Source: Karalla daura (lineage: Eukaryota > Chordata > Actinopteri > Chaetodontiformes > Leiognathidae). Taken from it: a stretch of 64,000 nt of DNA. A program made the position numbers and the translations under genes. Positions 1 to 13,584 of the stretch are shown here, in pieces. Numbering within the stretch: the first letter of the stretch is position 1; each line of letters begins with the position of its first letter. Location of the stretch: assembly GCA_029224185.1 (NCBI GenBank), contig CM055191.1:22210916-22274915 (forward strand). Reading direction: 5' to 3'. The notes beneath the pieces were generated by a model. That model ran no database searches. It was not told the origin of the DNA and saw only the letters and a list, made by a program, of their open reading frames with translations.

Positions 1-6
1 TTCACG

Positions 7-32
7 CACACACACACACACACACACACACA
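7..32. repeat. (CA)n microsatellite
   Basis: A 26-base perfect CA tract at the left edge of the window. Ordinary vertebrate dinucleotide repeat. Confidence 0.95.
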
Positions 33-3000
33 GCACAGCTACACTTATATCACACCTCGATGCTTTGACTTATGAAAAGAGAATTTTTGTTGCAACACCA
101 TGAAGGCCTTCGGTGCGGGGGCCGAATCGTAAAGATGAAGAAATCGAGTGGGAAAATGAAGTGGAAGCCGAATATTTATGGAATTTCAGCGGAGCTGGAA
201 TGGGAGCTGCTTTCAAGAGGAGATTTCTGTAGACAGACTCTGATTCACTGTATCTTTCATGTCTGGGGAGAAAACACACACTACTGATGATTCATGCACT
301 CATGAAGGGACGCAGCATGAGCCCCAGTTGGATTATAAACAATTTGTGTTTTTGTTACAGTCGAAGCCCCCGTACACGAAAAAGGCAGGCATGGCTGAAT
401 ATTTATAGGCTGGCCCTCCCTCCCCTCCAGTGAGCGGGGCTTGGCCTGGCAGAGGCTGGGCCCGGGCTCGCAGCACCTGGACGGTTACAGATCCCCACAG
501 CCCACTTCAACCGCTGGACGCAGCATGCACCACAGGAGCCGGCTTCCCTCCCCTCCAGCCACAGGATCTTCCTCTCCCATCCCCATCCGCGCACTTAGCC
601 CGTGGTTGTTCTCACAAATAGTAACAGAAGGACGGGGCCGCCGAGAACAGTATCTTTTTACAACGTGGTGACATCACTTGTAAAAGCAGCGATGTAAACA
701 CACGGAACTCGGGCTCCCGGTCTTCCAGGTTTACGGTTCCCCGCCTGTCCATCCAGAGGGGCCCCCGGGGTAACCCCTGGTGACCCCCGTACCGCTGTCT
801 GACTCCTGATTGGGGTCAGGAACATTGCTCACGTTGGTTTCACAGCCCAATGAAATCAGCCCAATGGACACGCTACGCCGCGTTGTTAATTCAGTCGGTA
901 AGGGAGCTGGGAAAGTGTGTTTTTCTCACTTTGTGCCATAACACAAAGCATATGATTGAACTTCTTGCACTTTCAGGGTGAGTGAAAAGATAATTGAGAT
1001 AATGAATAATAATATCAACCAATTTATCATGAGTAAGGCAGGGACCAGCTGGAAGCAATATGACAGGGGACACAAACAGAAACAATTTGCAAAGCACAAC
1101 TGATGTTTTTGGATCTTTGAGGGCCTGAGAGGATAAAAGAGTAGACATAATTATGTCATTACTCTATAAGTTGTAGGTGTACAGGGCCTTGAATATCAAA
1201 AGATCGTTTCGATCTATTAATCAGAAGTAAAACAATTCATTGAGCTGACAAATAGATTATCGAAGTTAAACAGCACTTACGCTTGTCATTCCACTGTGAT
1301 TTTTGAAATCTGATCATATAGATCTTTCAGGGGTGAGTTTCTGGTGAGCTACATTTTGGCCTGAAAGCATCGACTAGGAATCTCATGTGGTTGCATTTAA
1401 TTAAATCTGCTCATATTTTCCCCCAATCTCTTTATGTTTTTCAGATGAACATCGCAAATGGACAGTGTCCAGACAGTTCAGTTCCACTGAAATCCGCCCA
1501 CCTCGGATGTGGTCTAAACCCGTTTCACTGTAAGCAAATCCCACTCGGGAGGGCCCTCGACCCGTCGGTCAGCGTATCCTCACACGAGTGGATTGTAAAA
1601 CCTGCATGGAAGTAATAGCGGGAGTCATAGTTAAAGTGAGTCAGCTTTGGTGAACAGCTGCTACACTAGTAACCTTGACAAGCACTTCTGCATTGCGGAA
1701 TTGACTCGAGTATCTCTCTAATGCCGCTACAACAATGGCTGCCACAACGCATCCCTTTATAGCTGAAGTCAAGGAGCGAATGAGACTTGAGTGTAAGTGG
1801 AACCAGTGGGGATCAGCTGATCTCCAGCTGCGTAGTCAAAGGCATGGAGCTGGTTTCTGCTAGTTACTGGGCCACTGGGCTGCAGTCAGCACAGTAATGA
1901 GGAGCATTTGTCTCTGCTTCCTCCCTGCGGTCACTTTGACAGCATCTGTTGACTGTTGCTGTACCCCCTCCCCACCCACCCCCCACCTCCATTACATACC
2001 CCACCCCCTCCCCTCCCCACCCCCAACCAAACGTCCCAGATACACAACAGCTAAATAAAAACACACAAATTAGTCATATGGACCATGGTAAAAATTTCCA
2101 GCTTCTCAGAGACCTTGCCAGAGCTAACATGTGCTGCAGTCTTGCTCCAGAGCAACGGTCTACATCCGTTTGTCTTCAGAGTGAACTTGAGCCTGAGCAA
2201 CCTTCGCCTGTGTCATCTCACATCTCCACAGCTTACATAAACGCTGATGAATCAACACCAAACCTGAACAAGAATGCTGTTTTCCAAACTAATCAAGTCC
2301 AATGAATATTCCATGAACACTGTTGGTAACAATGGGATACGAATGACATCACACTTGTCTCATGCGTCTGCGAAAACAGATTTTTTCTGAGGCCCCTAAA
2401 ATGCAACATTGACAAATCGTTTCTTAAGTTGATATGGTAACGTAGCAGCCAACCGATGACTACTTCTACGCCCCTGCAGACACACAGCAGTGTTGAACGA
2501 ATGCGTCAGTCTACCGAGCAAACATTCAATACATACCTCTCTTTCAGTTCTGTATTTGGTCTCCACCCACTGCCCGAAGGATGCACCTCTCCTTTCAGCC
2601 GCTACGTGCACTGGGTACTGCTTGGTAACTTTGTCTGTTTAGAGCGGGGCGAAGCCAAACACAGTGATGATGAACTCATAAGATCAAAATAACATGATCC
2701 GATAGACACTGCATTGCCGAAATGTTGACTCCGGTTGTTGGTTGCTGTTGCTCGGATGTGTCGCAGTAGATTAAAAGCCCTGCCGTCAGTTTCTAAGTGA
2801 CCTGCAGCAGTCTCTGTACTACCAAATCTACTGTGCCAGGTTCTGTAAAAGGCCGCTGCCTTTATGGGCTCATTTATAATTACCAGTTGCACTGTTACCG
2901 AAGGGGCAGCAATCAATTTCCATGTTTAACCCAGTAATACATCCACCATGAGCATTAGCAGAGGTTTATAAATCTAAAAAGTCAGAATAATAGTGGAAAT

Positions 3001-6000
3001 GGAACTTTTATAGTATTTTTAACAGCTCCCAGAGCTGTGAAGCCAGGTCTCGGGCCCCAGGCCCCCAGAGCCTGTAGCTAGCGACTCTCCATGTACATCC
3101 CAAGGACTGAATTCCCCTTCTCCTCCTGCTCGAGCCCTGGTAGTCCTACGCCACATGTGAAATCAATACCACATCATTTATAGCCAATTCTCACTTGTAC
3201 CATCAAATCTGAAACATGTTGCCAAAAGTATTACCTTTTTTTTTTATAATACTCTCTCCACAAAGATAAAACTTACATATTGAAAAGCAACCCCTAAAAA
3301 ATGTAAAGATAGCACTGGGGAATGACATGACAGCACATTTAAAAGGTGTCAAAGATTGTCCTTCCAATATGCATTTGTGCATAATAATGCCGCTCCCACT
3401 CCATGCTTAGAAGTCAATGGATTCTTGGGAAGCATTTTAATTTCATGCCCGAGTGGCAAGGACGTGTGATGAGAGCCGCCAGAGAGCGTTAAGTTGGATG
3501 TGCAGGGGCCTCCACCAGCTCTAGGCCCTCTCATAGGTGTTTAATAATAAAGCCTCGGTTCATCCAGCCCAGCACTTTGACTGAGATTATGTGCTTCCCA
3601 GACCAACCCCAGGGCCCTTTAACTTTCATAAAACATAATCCTGGAACACACTCGGACCATCCATCACTCTGACGTACGTTGCGCACGCATAGACACATTC
3701 TTTGTCGCAGTGACAGGCAAAATTCAAGGCTTTTAGGAAATATTAAATCTGCCGAAACACCATGCTGGGCCGACGGTTTTCTTCACCTGTCTCGTTCGGG
3801 ACGGTTGCGAGTGAATTTTCAGCGCGCCGGGGCAGGAGCGGTACGGGCCGGGGAATGCCAGAGCCCGCATCTGAACCTCCACAGAGGTGAGAAATATATG
3901 ATTTGCGAGCAGTTTTAACACTACATCACACCTCGCGCCGCAAGCCCCTCAACGTCCAATTACAGCGTTCAACCAGCAGTCGCCGGAGACCGTTTCCATC
4001 CAAAAGAGTAAGAGCGGAGTGCGGTTTTCTGTCCCCTGCGGCATTAGGAGTATTTTACCAGAACCCGGGCACCAATTGAAGGCCCATGTAAAGACAAAGT
4101 AGCCTGTTTTCCTGCGCATTTCCACCCCCGTCGCAGACACAGCAGCGCACAACACTCGCATGCTCTTGCCACAGGGGGACTTTTTCCGTCCGCTTCAAAC
4201 AAATACTCGAGCTGTGACTCCACTTCCCCTCGGCTTTTTACGACAAAGCACCAGTGTTGGTATAAAACAGGTCATTGGGACCTCCCCAGGACCAGTTTGG
4301 TGAAGTCGCGCAACCTGCCAATATCCACAGCCGCCCGGGAGCCCCCCCTTGACCAATAACTCCACTCTCACCCATATGTCGTAAACAGCTTAAAACCCTA
4401 TTAAAAGCGCAAATACATTGCAGAAACGAAGTAGACATTTATAAAACAATATTTCCTGTCTGTGAACCGGCTGCATGACTGTATTGACTGTGTGACTGTA
4501 TGGATGCGGGAGCTTATAATGTGTTCCTGGTGGTGGTCAAACTTTTCCCTGGCTACAAGTTGTGAACATGCATCCTATAAATGCATCAGTAAAAGACGGT
4601 GATTTACTGGGCTGGAAGGGAAGTGATTACGAGTGACTGATGAGAGAGCAAAAGCAACCTCCCTAAAGACTGCACCTGTGTACATTAACATTTACTTAGT
4701 GTGTGCGCAAGTTCGCCTGAGTGTGGGTGTGTGTGTGTGTGTGCGTGCGTGCGTGCACGCGCGCTGTCTGCTGTAAAAAGGCCTGAAAGCGATTTCTGTG
4801 TGTTTGTGTGCATGCGTGTGTCCACACACTAAATGCAACCATACAGGCATCCAAGCTATTAATTCAAACCACAGTGGAGGAGAAATCCATCAATAACACA
4901 AGCATCCATTCAAAAAATGATGTTATTTTAGTTCAAAGGGCGTGAGGAAAATGAGAGGGAAAGGAGCAACAAAGTTGAAGTGCAGCCAACAGGGATATTT
5001 TTAGCTCGGAGAAAAACATTGGCCTCTTCTATTTTTTTTATGTTAATAGCATCTCGGTGACTCACTGGCAGAATAACACACTGAAATGATAACACGCTGA
5101 AGAAATATTGCTCTGTGTGGGTAAATTTAATTAGATTGTCCTCCGATTGTATGGGAATCAGAGGAAAGTGCCTGCCTGCAGAGTAGCTGTCCCGAAGGTT
5201 TTTCACAGCCAAAGGTCCTCCACGCAACAGTGTCAAGATCTAGCCCTCCTTTCTTGCTTTTTTTTTTTTTCCTGAGTGGAAAGCCATTTCCTGACTTGCC
5301 TTTGTAATGTGCATACGTCTGGCACATCACAAAGGGAGAGACAGCCAGGGGAATAAAGAAATTATATGAAATCACACGGGGTGAATGTTATTGTTGTTGC
5401 TGTTGATGTGGGAAAATGACTGGATCTATTGCATTATTCATTCCTCATCCAGAAACATCACAGAGGAGTTTTCAAGGAGGCCTGATTGCAATAAAGCCTG
5501 ACTGCTAGTCCCGATCGACAACTTTCTAGAGCCCTCTCTCCCTCCCCTCACATCCATCTATGGCCGTAACTGTATACAAACACCCATCTCTCTCCATTTC
5601 TTCATCTCACCAGTCACCTACACCACTCTGTTAATCCCCCCCCCCCCCCTTCCCTTGCGCTCATTACTCCGTCCTCGCTCTGTTTCCATCTTTCCATCTC
5701 AGTGCAGGTACGGGGCGGATGCAGCGGTCGCTGGGACCTTTTAAAAATGTCACTTCTGACAGACTGGATGAGACACTGCGCCGCGCTGTTGATTTATCCT
5801 TCCAGCACGGCGCAGTAACTTTGTTAACGTCTCTCATCAGCCTATTAACAGCACATGAGCATGGCCAGGAAACAGGTGCTGGGAGAGTTTTACTGTCCAT
5901 CACCTCAGCAGCAGGAGCCCATCAGCAGCAGGGAGAGCAGGCGGAGTGGCTGCGACGCTGCGGGCCCACAAAGTCACAGCTTCAATAACAAGTAGTGTTA

Positions 6001-7351
6001 GACCGGAGGCATCCAGGTCGAAGTGGCCACAAAGGAGACAGGCGGCAAATGAAATTGAGACAACGCAAATGGATGCGACCCCCTCCGCAACGTTGAGTCT
6101 GAAGCGATCTTAAATTATCAGGAAAACTTATACTCGCCGTCTTGTTTGTTTTGTCCTGTCTGTCTATATGGTTCATCGGAGGTTCTTGTCAAGTGTTCAA
6201 ATACTTTTTCCAGCCTCCAGTCGGGATGGTAGCTATTTGTCCAACTTTCCGGAACCGGCAATCTGACATTCACAGTCATTTCAGGCAGTGATTGGCCAGC
6301 TGTGCAGAGGTAAGAGAGGAGTCTTGAACTACTTAGTGCAACACTATAAATCTCTTCCAGGAAAGATTGTCTGAAAATATGCTCACTTGTCCTCATATTT
6401 AAACAAAGTTATTATCTCTGTAACAGCCAGCTCTTTACTCTTTCCAGTGCGGCTGCTCAGAGCAGCTACGTGGACTGCAAACCAAAGGTCGATTAGTTCA
6501 GCTCCATGTGATGATCGCAAACATGGTCAAACAGCTCACCTGAAAATTGGGAGACATCAGAACCACTAAAACTCACCAACAGCCACATTTGTGTCTGATT
6601 TATTTGCCTTACAACATTTGTTCTTCTTTCCCCCTCTTTTTCTTGTTTCTTTTTTCTTTTCTTTTTTTTGGCAGAGCAGAGGGGCTTCCGGTGGTCTTGT
6701 GCCAGGCAAACAATGGAGACAGTAGGAAGTGCTGTTAGTGATTAACTCTGGACGGAGCCAGGTATCAATCCTCTCATCTGCCTTTCCAATGAGCAAAATT
6801 CCCACACTGTCAAATCAGATTATTGAGATGATATCCTTCTTTTTCTTTGGACATGAAGAATTATTATCCACAATAGCATGAAAGGTTGCACATAAAAAGC
6901 TTGGAGTGAGAGTCGATTTTAACCGAGCTGAGCCAGTAAAGCCGGGTGCCAGTCAGTCAACGCTCGGTGAGAAAAAGAGGCAGAGCGGCCATGAGGCAAT
7001 GCGTGGAGGGCAATAAGGCATGAGGCACCTTTTAAAAAGCGCCACAGTCCCCGCAGCAAGCGGAGCAGCTGAATCCAGAGAATCCCCACCCGGCAACAAA
7101 AAGGTCACGCCTGTCACAGCTGAGCCATGAAGAGCTTCAGAACATGCTCAGGGAAAATACTTCCTTCATGACGAGCACATCTAACAATGCAGAGATGCAG
7201 TGACCTTACAGAGGGGAGAGCATGCTCCAGACAGTTTGATACGGCCCTGTCTGCCTGTATCCGAGCTGTGGAGGAAGTGGAGCCAGAAGCCTGCAGGAAA
7301 CTCCTCACCTACCCAAGCTCTCCTGCTGACTTTTTACACAAAGATCCTCTG

Positions 7352-7428
7352 CACACACACACACACACACATACACGCACACATAACACACACACACACA
7401 CACAGACGCTTGCTTGCACGCACACATA
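7352..7428. repeat. Imperfect (CA)n microsatellite
   Basis: CA tract interrupted by ATACACGCACACATAA and CAGACGC-type units. It creates spurious Thr-His and Val-Cys reading frames on the two strands. Confidence 0.9.
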
Positions 7429-8689
7429 CCACACAGTTGTTAAGACTGGGAAGGGTTTACACCGATCCTGATTTCTATCTTTGCTTCTGACTTTCCATTC
7501 ACTCATTTCCCATCTTGCCACAAAAATCAGTTCATCCATCCGCTCCAGCTTATTTCCACTTCCACACCAAAATTTCTAGCTGTCAGGTCTCTTGTCCCTC
7601 CATTATTCCAACCTGCTCCTGTCACTCCACCACACCACAGACGCCGGAGCTCTGTGAGCAGAATGAGGCCTTTGTTTCAAATCTTTACCGGCTATATATA
7701 GATAATACCTCATATAAAAGACAAAAACGAGCCAGAGAAAAAGTGTTAATCGATGGAGACATGATATGATAGTGTTGACTTTGGGGCTTTCGGGGTGTGA
7801 GCTGCTAGTCAAACCAGCTGATGAGTGTGCAGACATCGGATGTGTGATGGGGGATTTTTGCAGAGCGCGCCTATGATCATACACAGATCCCTCCTCTGCT
7901 CACTGCTTCATCACTCTGCTTGCCATCAGAGCAGACAACGAGTAACCAGAGATGTCAGGTTAATGGCAGGGAGCTCCACAGAAGCGTCTGACCAGCACAG
8001 ACAACCGGAGGAAGCTATTTGCTGACAAATGGGATTTGGTGCCGGGCTTGAGCAGAATTAACTGGTGGGTTTTATTGGTTGAAGGAGCACGATATCATGG
8101 CGGTTTTCTTCTCTATGCCTCTCTGGCAAAGTGGATGACGTTGCAGGGAGCACAGGCATTTGGTCACGCAAAGGTGCCGAGCGCTGTTAAACAGATGGCA
8201 GGAGACCAGTGAAGAGAGTGGCAATGGACAGCAGATGGAGAAGAGATCATGCAGGAGAGCAGAGGAATGCAGTGTATATACCCGGCACGCTGCCAGCCCC
8301 TCCACCCCCACCCCAACCCCCACCCCAGCCGTCCGTTCTGCTCACACAAACACTTGATGACTATATCTTCCTGTATATCTTTCCTCCTACATAAAACTCA
8401 AATGCATAATGCGATGCACATGCAAACAGCAAGAGAAAGGATACATCATATTTGTTGCGGCACAGACCGAGTTCAGGGCATGACCCGTGTCCTGGAGAGC
8501 AGTGTGGTAGAAAAAAAATATATTAAAGTCACATAATCATTTGTTCTTGATGCTCGGTTGGCAGAAATGTGCTCCTCACTCCTAACAGCCTAGTAGTGCA
8601 GCAGTAGTTAGCGGCTGAGCCAACAGGGGGCAGTCTTGTACAGTGAAGCAGAGGCAGGGCGCTTGTGTGAGAGTGGATGAGTGTGTCCG

Positions 8690-8691
<2 letters not shown>

Positions 8692-8727
<36 letters not shown>

Positions 8728-8746
8728 CGTGCGTGTGTGTGTGTGT
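8692..8746. repeat. (GT)n microsatellite
   Basis: GT tract of about 27 units, with GTGCGTGCGTGC interruptions near its right end. Confidence 0.93.
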
Positions 8747-11700
8747 CCCAGCTGAGCTGCAGCCCTGTCCAGCTGTGGCAGCCTCTGCTCTGTGTCTCGG
8801 GCCTCGGCTCTTTCACAGCGCTCTGACTCTGTGAATGGATTCACTGTGAAATATTTGCCTCCTCAGCTGTTTGAGCCGACTGATGTGCCTTTGTTAATTA
8901 TGTGATTTTAATGGGTCTTTGTTGGACTCGCACACTAGCGCCCTGCTGGTATCAGCGGCCTTCACAGTTACTATCCGAAATCAGAAGTGGATTCATTAAG
9001 GTACATTTAATTCCAGGGCTTTCATTTAAGGGTAAAAATCAGATCTAGCAGCTGTACAAATCAGCATTAAAATACCAATCACAGTTTCTGATTCACCTTA
9101 AATTGCAGTTAGGCACAACTTGTCAGCTTTTAATAAAAATGTGTTCTTGCAAATGCAGAATTATTCACAGTATATATTTAGAAACACCAATACAAAAATT
9201 ATAACTGAATTAATAGACGGGAAAAAATAGGTAAACAATGTGATATATAGTAAATACCAATATGAGTTGTGACTATTTTTCTTTATTTTAATTTATGATC
9301 ATTTTATTCTACAACTGCTCTTCAAAAACAAAGAACTAGAATCTGCAATCATGAAACATTTACTCTGAAATCTCTATGAAATGGAGAGAGAGGAGAAAAA
9401 AGAGACATGGCATACTTCTGATTCACTCACAAACATCAAGAAGCCCTGAGAGCAGTGAGGCATGAACCCCTTTCCTAGAAGCGCAAAAATTTCAGGTAAG
9501 AGAGTCTGATGTGGAGGAAACTATGAGTATTGGGGTCTTTGAGTGAAAAACAGCCATCCTGAGAGCGTCTGCTGGGACAGGATGAGTGAGAGTGTAGGTG
9601 GGGATGTGGGGGCTCTGAAACCACAGCAGGTGGGTGACAGTGACAGGTTTACCTCCCCCTGCTCACTGAATATGGACCTGACATCCTGTCTGCACAGACA
9701 GGCAGACACACCGACAGACTGAGGCAGCAGCTCAGAGAGAGAGAGAGGCAGAGAGGCTCCGGAGCAGGCCTGCTGCTCCACACCCACAGCAGGACAGAGG
9801 GACGGAGGAGCATCTCAGAGCAAGCTGACAGGTAGCAGTCTCTTGTGTGCGCGTGTGTGTGAGGCTGGTTTTATTTGATGATCGTAGACATAACGTAGCA
9901 GGGACGCGCGGATGTGCAGATCAGAGGAGCAAGTCACTGCAGCAGTTTATGATTTCTCTCCCGAAGTGGGACACAGATATTTTGGACTTTGTGTGTCATT
10001 TTCTGAGGCTGTCGTCCAATTTTGAAAGAACACACAACAGCAACATGCCTGAAATATTGTGAGCACTAGGACTTGAATAAATAAAACTTGATGAAATGAA
10101 ACTTAAATGGACCATCTAAGAATATATGCTTAAAAAAAAAACTCACAAATTGACCAGGCCGGGACAAGTCAATAACCATTTCCTAAACAGGAAAATACGA
10201 AGAAGTGTCAGTTTGTGTGTCTGAGTCCTTCGAGTACAGTCGTGAGAGGTCTGCCGTTCTTTATTACCAGTCTGTGTGAGTCCTCTCCCCTGTCACTCAG
10301 TGTTATTGGAAGAGCAGTGTCGGCCATTACAGGCTTGGCAGCTGCACGGAGCTGCAACACTGATACTCTGTGGGAGTCAGATTATCTCCAGGATGATGGC
10401 GGCTGCAGGGACTCTGGGCAGGGCCAAAGGGCACGGCTCTAACGCTCTGCCTCTGACAAGAGCCCAACTATAAAGAATACAGTAATCCCTATATGCTCAC
10501 ACTGCTCTATAGCAGCAACATGAAAACTAGAGCACCAAATCCAGGCCTGTCAGGAGCATTAAACAAAGATAAAACATAAGGGTGCTTCCAGTTCACCATA
10601 ACCTCATAATGTACTGTCTTAGACATATTTTGAAGAGTATAACTATGGGCTTATCGCAGACAGGAGCATAAAAAGACCAAATGAGAGTACATTTCACTAG
10701 TACACAAACTACATAGAGCAGCATTGTTATTGTTCTGTCAGAGCAGTAGTAGTAAGACAAATAATGATACCCATAAAATACATCAAATGAATCAGGAATT
10801 TCACAGAAATATTTGGAGCATCGCGGAATTAAGTCACTGTCATGTAATGTTTCCACTGAAAATATTGAAATCCATCATGGAGGTTATGGAAATAAGGTCT
10901 GAGAGATAAAATGAAAATAAAAAGGCTGCAGCCTCGGGAGTAAATAGTTGACACGGTGACAAAGGTTTTAATGAATTCAGACTGTACATATACTGATAAA
11001 ATGAAAATGAAATTATTAGTAATAGTATTACACACCAGGCCTGAGGATTTATTTCAATCCGTGCTGTTGGTTTGAACGGACTTTTTCCAAGATCCCCAAA
11101 TTAGACTCCACACACACACTCACACAAACACACAACATATATCTTTTTTTTTTAAATGAATTTTCGGCTTGTAAATGATACGATGAGAGAGTGGTTGCTG
11201 TTTTTAATGTGAGCTGGTGGGTTTGCGTGTATTCTAATCCTGCCTGCAATAGCACCGTGTTTTGACAGTGCAGGCGCGGCCCTCGCTGATACGAAACCGA
11301 ATGAAAACCACAAGCGTGGTGTTGTGTGTGCACAAAGTGTTGTGCAGCTCTAAAAAGAAAAAAAACAGACACAAAGTGAGTGAACCTAGGTCCCCGAGAT
11401 CTGCTGGATCCAGCAGCCTGCAGACTGCGCTGCGCCGATTATCCGCAGCAAGTGTGCGCACATGTTGCCATTTCATGTCATGTACCGGTGTCACACCGGT
11501 GTTATTCGATTGCCTTATTATTCAAAATGACTTGTGTTTTTTTATATACCTGTACAACTGGAATGGCTCCGATCCCCGCAGTGATGCACATGTAAACTCA
11601 CTGAGGATCCCCGGGCTGGTGTGTGATAGCGATGACGACAGGCGCTGCGAGGGTGTTTTACGGGACTAGATTGTGTCACAGCCGCAAACAGCGCGGGGAG

Positions 11701-12189
11701 GAGGAGGAGGTGGGGGGGTGTGGGGGGCGTCGTTCCGCGGATGCGTCGATAGGCGGCGCTGCAGACCTGCAGTCTGCCGCCCGGCGAGGCGCTGTGCAGC
11801 CTGTGCACACAGCCTGTCAGCCCAGCTGCCCTGGACTTTACACAGTGCATATTCGTGTTGAAAACTGCAGCATTCCTCCAGACGTTTTTGTCAGGGATAC
11901 TTAAGTCAGAAAATGATTTTTTTTTTACAAAAAAAAAAAAGAAAAAGAGGGGGGAAAAATACACCCAAAGGGTAAAATGACTGGACGTGATGGTGGTAAT
12001 GAGTCCCATCCGTGCGTGTCCATGTTCCACTCAGACAAATATCAGCCGACATTTTCATCTTTGGTTAAGATTCAAAAGTATTTGTTATTTAATTTCAAAT
12101 TCAATTAAATTTTAGACGACTTGGGGTTTGGTGGGGAAATTCAGCGAATTAAACAAATTCTAAGAACAACCTGTTCAAGTGGAGCCTGC

Positions 12190-12242
12190 TGTGTGTGTGT
12201 GTGTTTGTGTGTGTGTGTGGTTGTGTGTGTGTGTGTGTGTGT
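12190..12242. repeat. (GT)n microsatellite, left arm of an inverted GT/CA pair
   Basis: GT tract with two single-base interruptions (GTTTG and GGTTG). A CA tract on the same strand lies about 120 bases to the right (12361-12421), so the two could pair. Confidence 0.9.
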
Positions 12243-12360
12243 GGCAACAAGACACGCACTTTAACTTGAGATTAGGCCTGTCAGAAGTCTCCATTACTTT
12301 GCATGTAAATCTGTGGCCAGAAACAAACCGCAATCTGATTAAAAAGCCGTCGATAGCCAT

Positions 12361-12388
12361 CACATACACACGCACGCACGCACGCGCC

Positions 12389-12421
<33 letters not shown>
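12361..12421. repeat. (CA)n microsatellite, right arm of an inverted GT/CA pair
   Basis: CACATACACACGCACGC lead-in followed by a perfect CA run of about 15 units. Confidence 0.9.
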
Positions 12422-12424
<3 letters not shown>

Positions 12425-13234
12425 CTGTTTCGCTTCTGAGGAGCAAAGATTGGAAAATGATAAATATGTTAGAGTCTGACTTTGATTCTTGGACATGCTT
12501 TAGAACAAAGAGGAATTTTCCTGATTAAGACCGAGCTCAGTACTAAAATGTGACCCTGACGCTTTACAGCCCGTCTCTCAACGCAGGGTATGTAATGTAA
12601 CGTTTCAATTTTTTACACATGTGGGACAGACATAATCATATTTATTTTTTTTGTAACACTTGAAAAAAAAACATCCAGGCAACCCGTGTCTGGGTTTCTA
12701 GAAAAGGTCATTTGTCATAATTAATTTAATATGAATTATGATTAAAAAAAAAAAAAGAAATCAGTCTATGTCGAGGGAGAAAGCTGCTGATTGCCTGTAG
12801 AAAACAAGTGTCTTTAGGCGCTCACTCTGATCGTTGGCCGTGCTGATGCTCTCAGGATGTTGTTTTTGTTCCTGTCACAAAGTTCTTTTTTTTTTCACTC
12901 TAACCACAAAGAAATAAAAGCATTTTAATGTGGTGGCTCCTGCATGTGCCCTCCATTTACGCAAATGGGGTCTATGGTTTCACCCAAAAAAAAAGAAGAA
13001 AGAAAAAAGAAAAAATTGTTAGCTGGTCAGAGCGGAGGAGCCCTGTGCATAGGACAAGGACTCAACCCCCCTCCAAAAAGAAAAAAAAACACGGCCCCAG
13101 CGCTTCCATGGCCCGGCCGAGGTGTCAAGAGGAGGCTCCGAGAGTCCAACACGTTTCTCTACTATGCTCCGCAGTCCTAGTTGCTATCCAAACACAAATA
13201 AACAGAGGAGGACCGGCGGAGTTAATGATAGAGG

Positions 13235-13265
13235 AGGGGGGCGGAGGCGTGGCGCAGGGCGGGCT
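13235..13265 (+). promoter_or_regulatory. osr2: GC-box cluster, probable osr2 core promoter
   Basis: The stretch contains GGGGGCGGAGGCG and GGGCGGGC, which fit Sp1/KLF GC boxes. It sits in a CpG-rich island (about 13.05-13.6 kb) directly before a long GC-rich leader that ends at a strong splice donor at 13585. No convincing TATA box was seen in the 100 bases after it, as expected for a CpG-island promoter. The transcription start is not determined; it most likely lies between about 13260 and 13330. Confidence 0.45.
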
Positions 13266-13279
13266 GTGCGCTCTGCAAC

Positions 13280-13584
13280 TCGGAGCCCTGAAAAGTGCCG
13301 GAGCGCAGCGCAGTGCGCACACACGCTCCCAGCTTGCGGACGGGACTCCTCACCGTGTCCCACAGTCCGGCCCCCCTCCCCTCTCTTCTCCCTGTCCTCT
13401 GTCCTGCACACACAGGCTGCCTGCCCCCTGCATGGCCACAGGACACCGTCTTCTCCCGCCGGGAACTTGGACAACTTTTAGCGGCGCTTTCTTGGAGCTG
13501 CTCGCCCCTCTGCTTACTGTGGATTACTGACCCACCGCAGGAGCTTTTTTCTTTTTTTTTTCGTTTTGCAACTTTTTCACCGGG
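13280..13584 (+). other. osr2: Probable non-coding first exon of osr2 (5' UTR)
   Basis: GC-rich leader downstream of the GC boxes, ending CACCGGG|GTAAGG with a near-consensus splice donor at 13585. The next fitting acceptor is CTCCTCCGCAG at 15643, 36 bases before the osr2 start codon. Mammalian OSR2 also has a non-coding first exon with the ATG in exon 2. The left boundary is a guess; only the donor is well supported. Confidence 0.5.

Larger units (their letters stand above)
33..12189. other. Intergenic region upstream of osr2, no gene recognised
   Basis: No exon set or RNA gene was recognised on either strand in this 12 kb. Open frames are short, lack flanking splice sites with consistent phase, and often run through CA/GT repeats. 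Base composition is AT-richer than the right-hand part of the window, with ordinary A/T homopolymers. In human the gene upstream of OSR2 is STK3; no exon of it was seen here. Developmental regulators such as osr2 usually have distal conserved enhancers, so some of this DNA may be regulatory, but that cannot be shown from one sequence. Confidence 0.6.
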
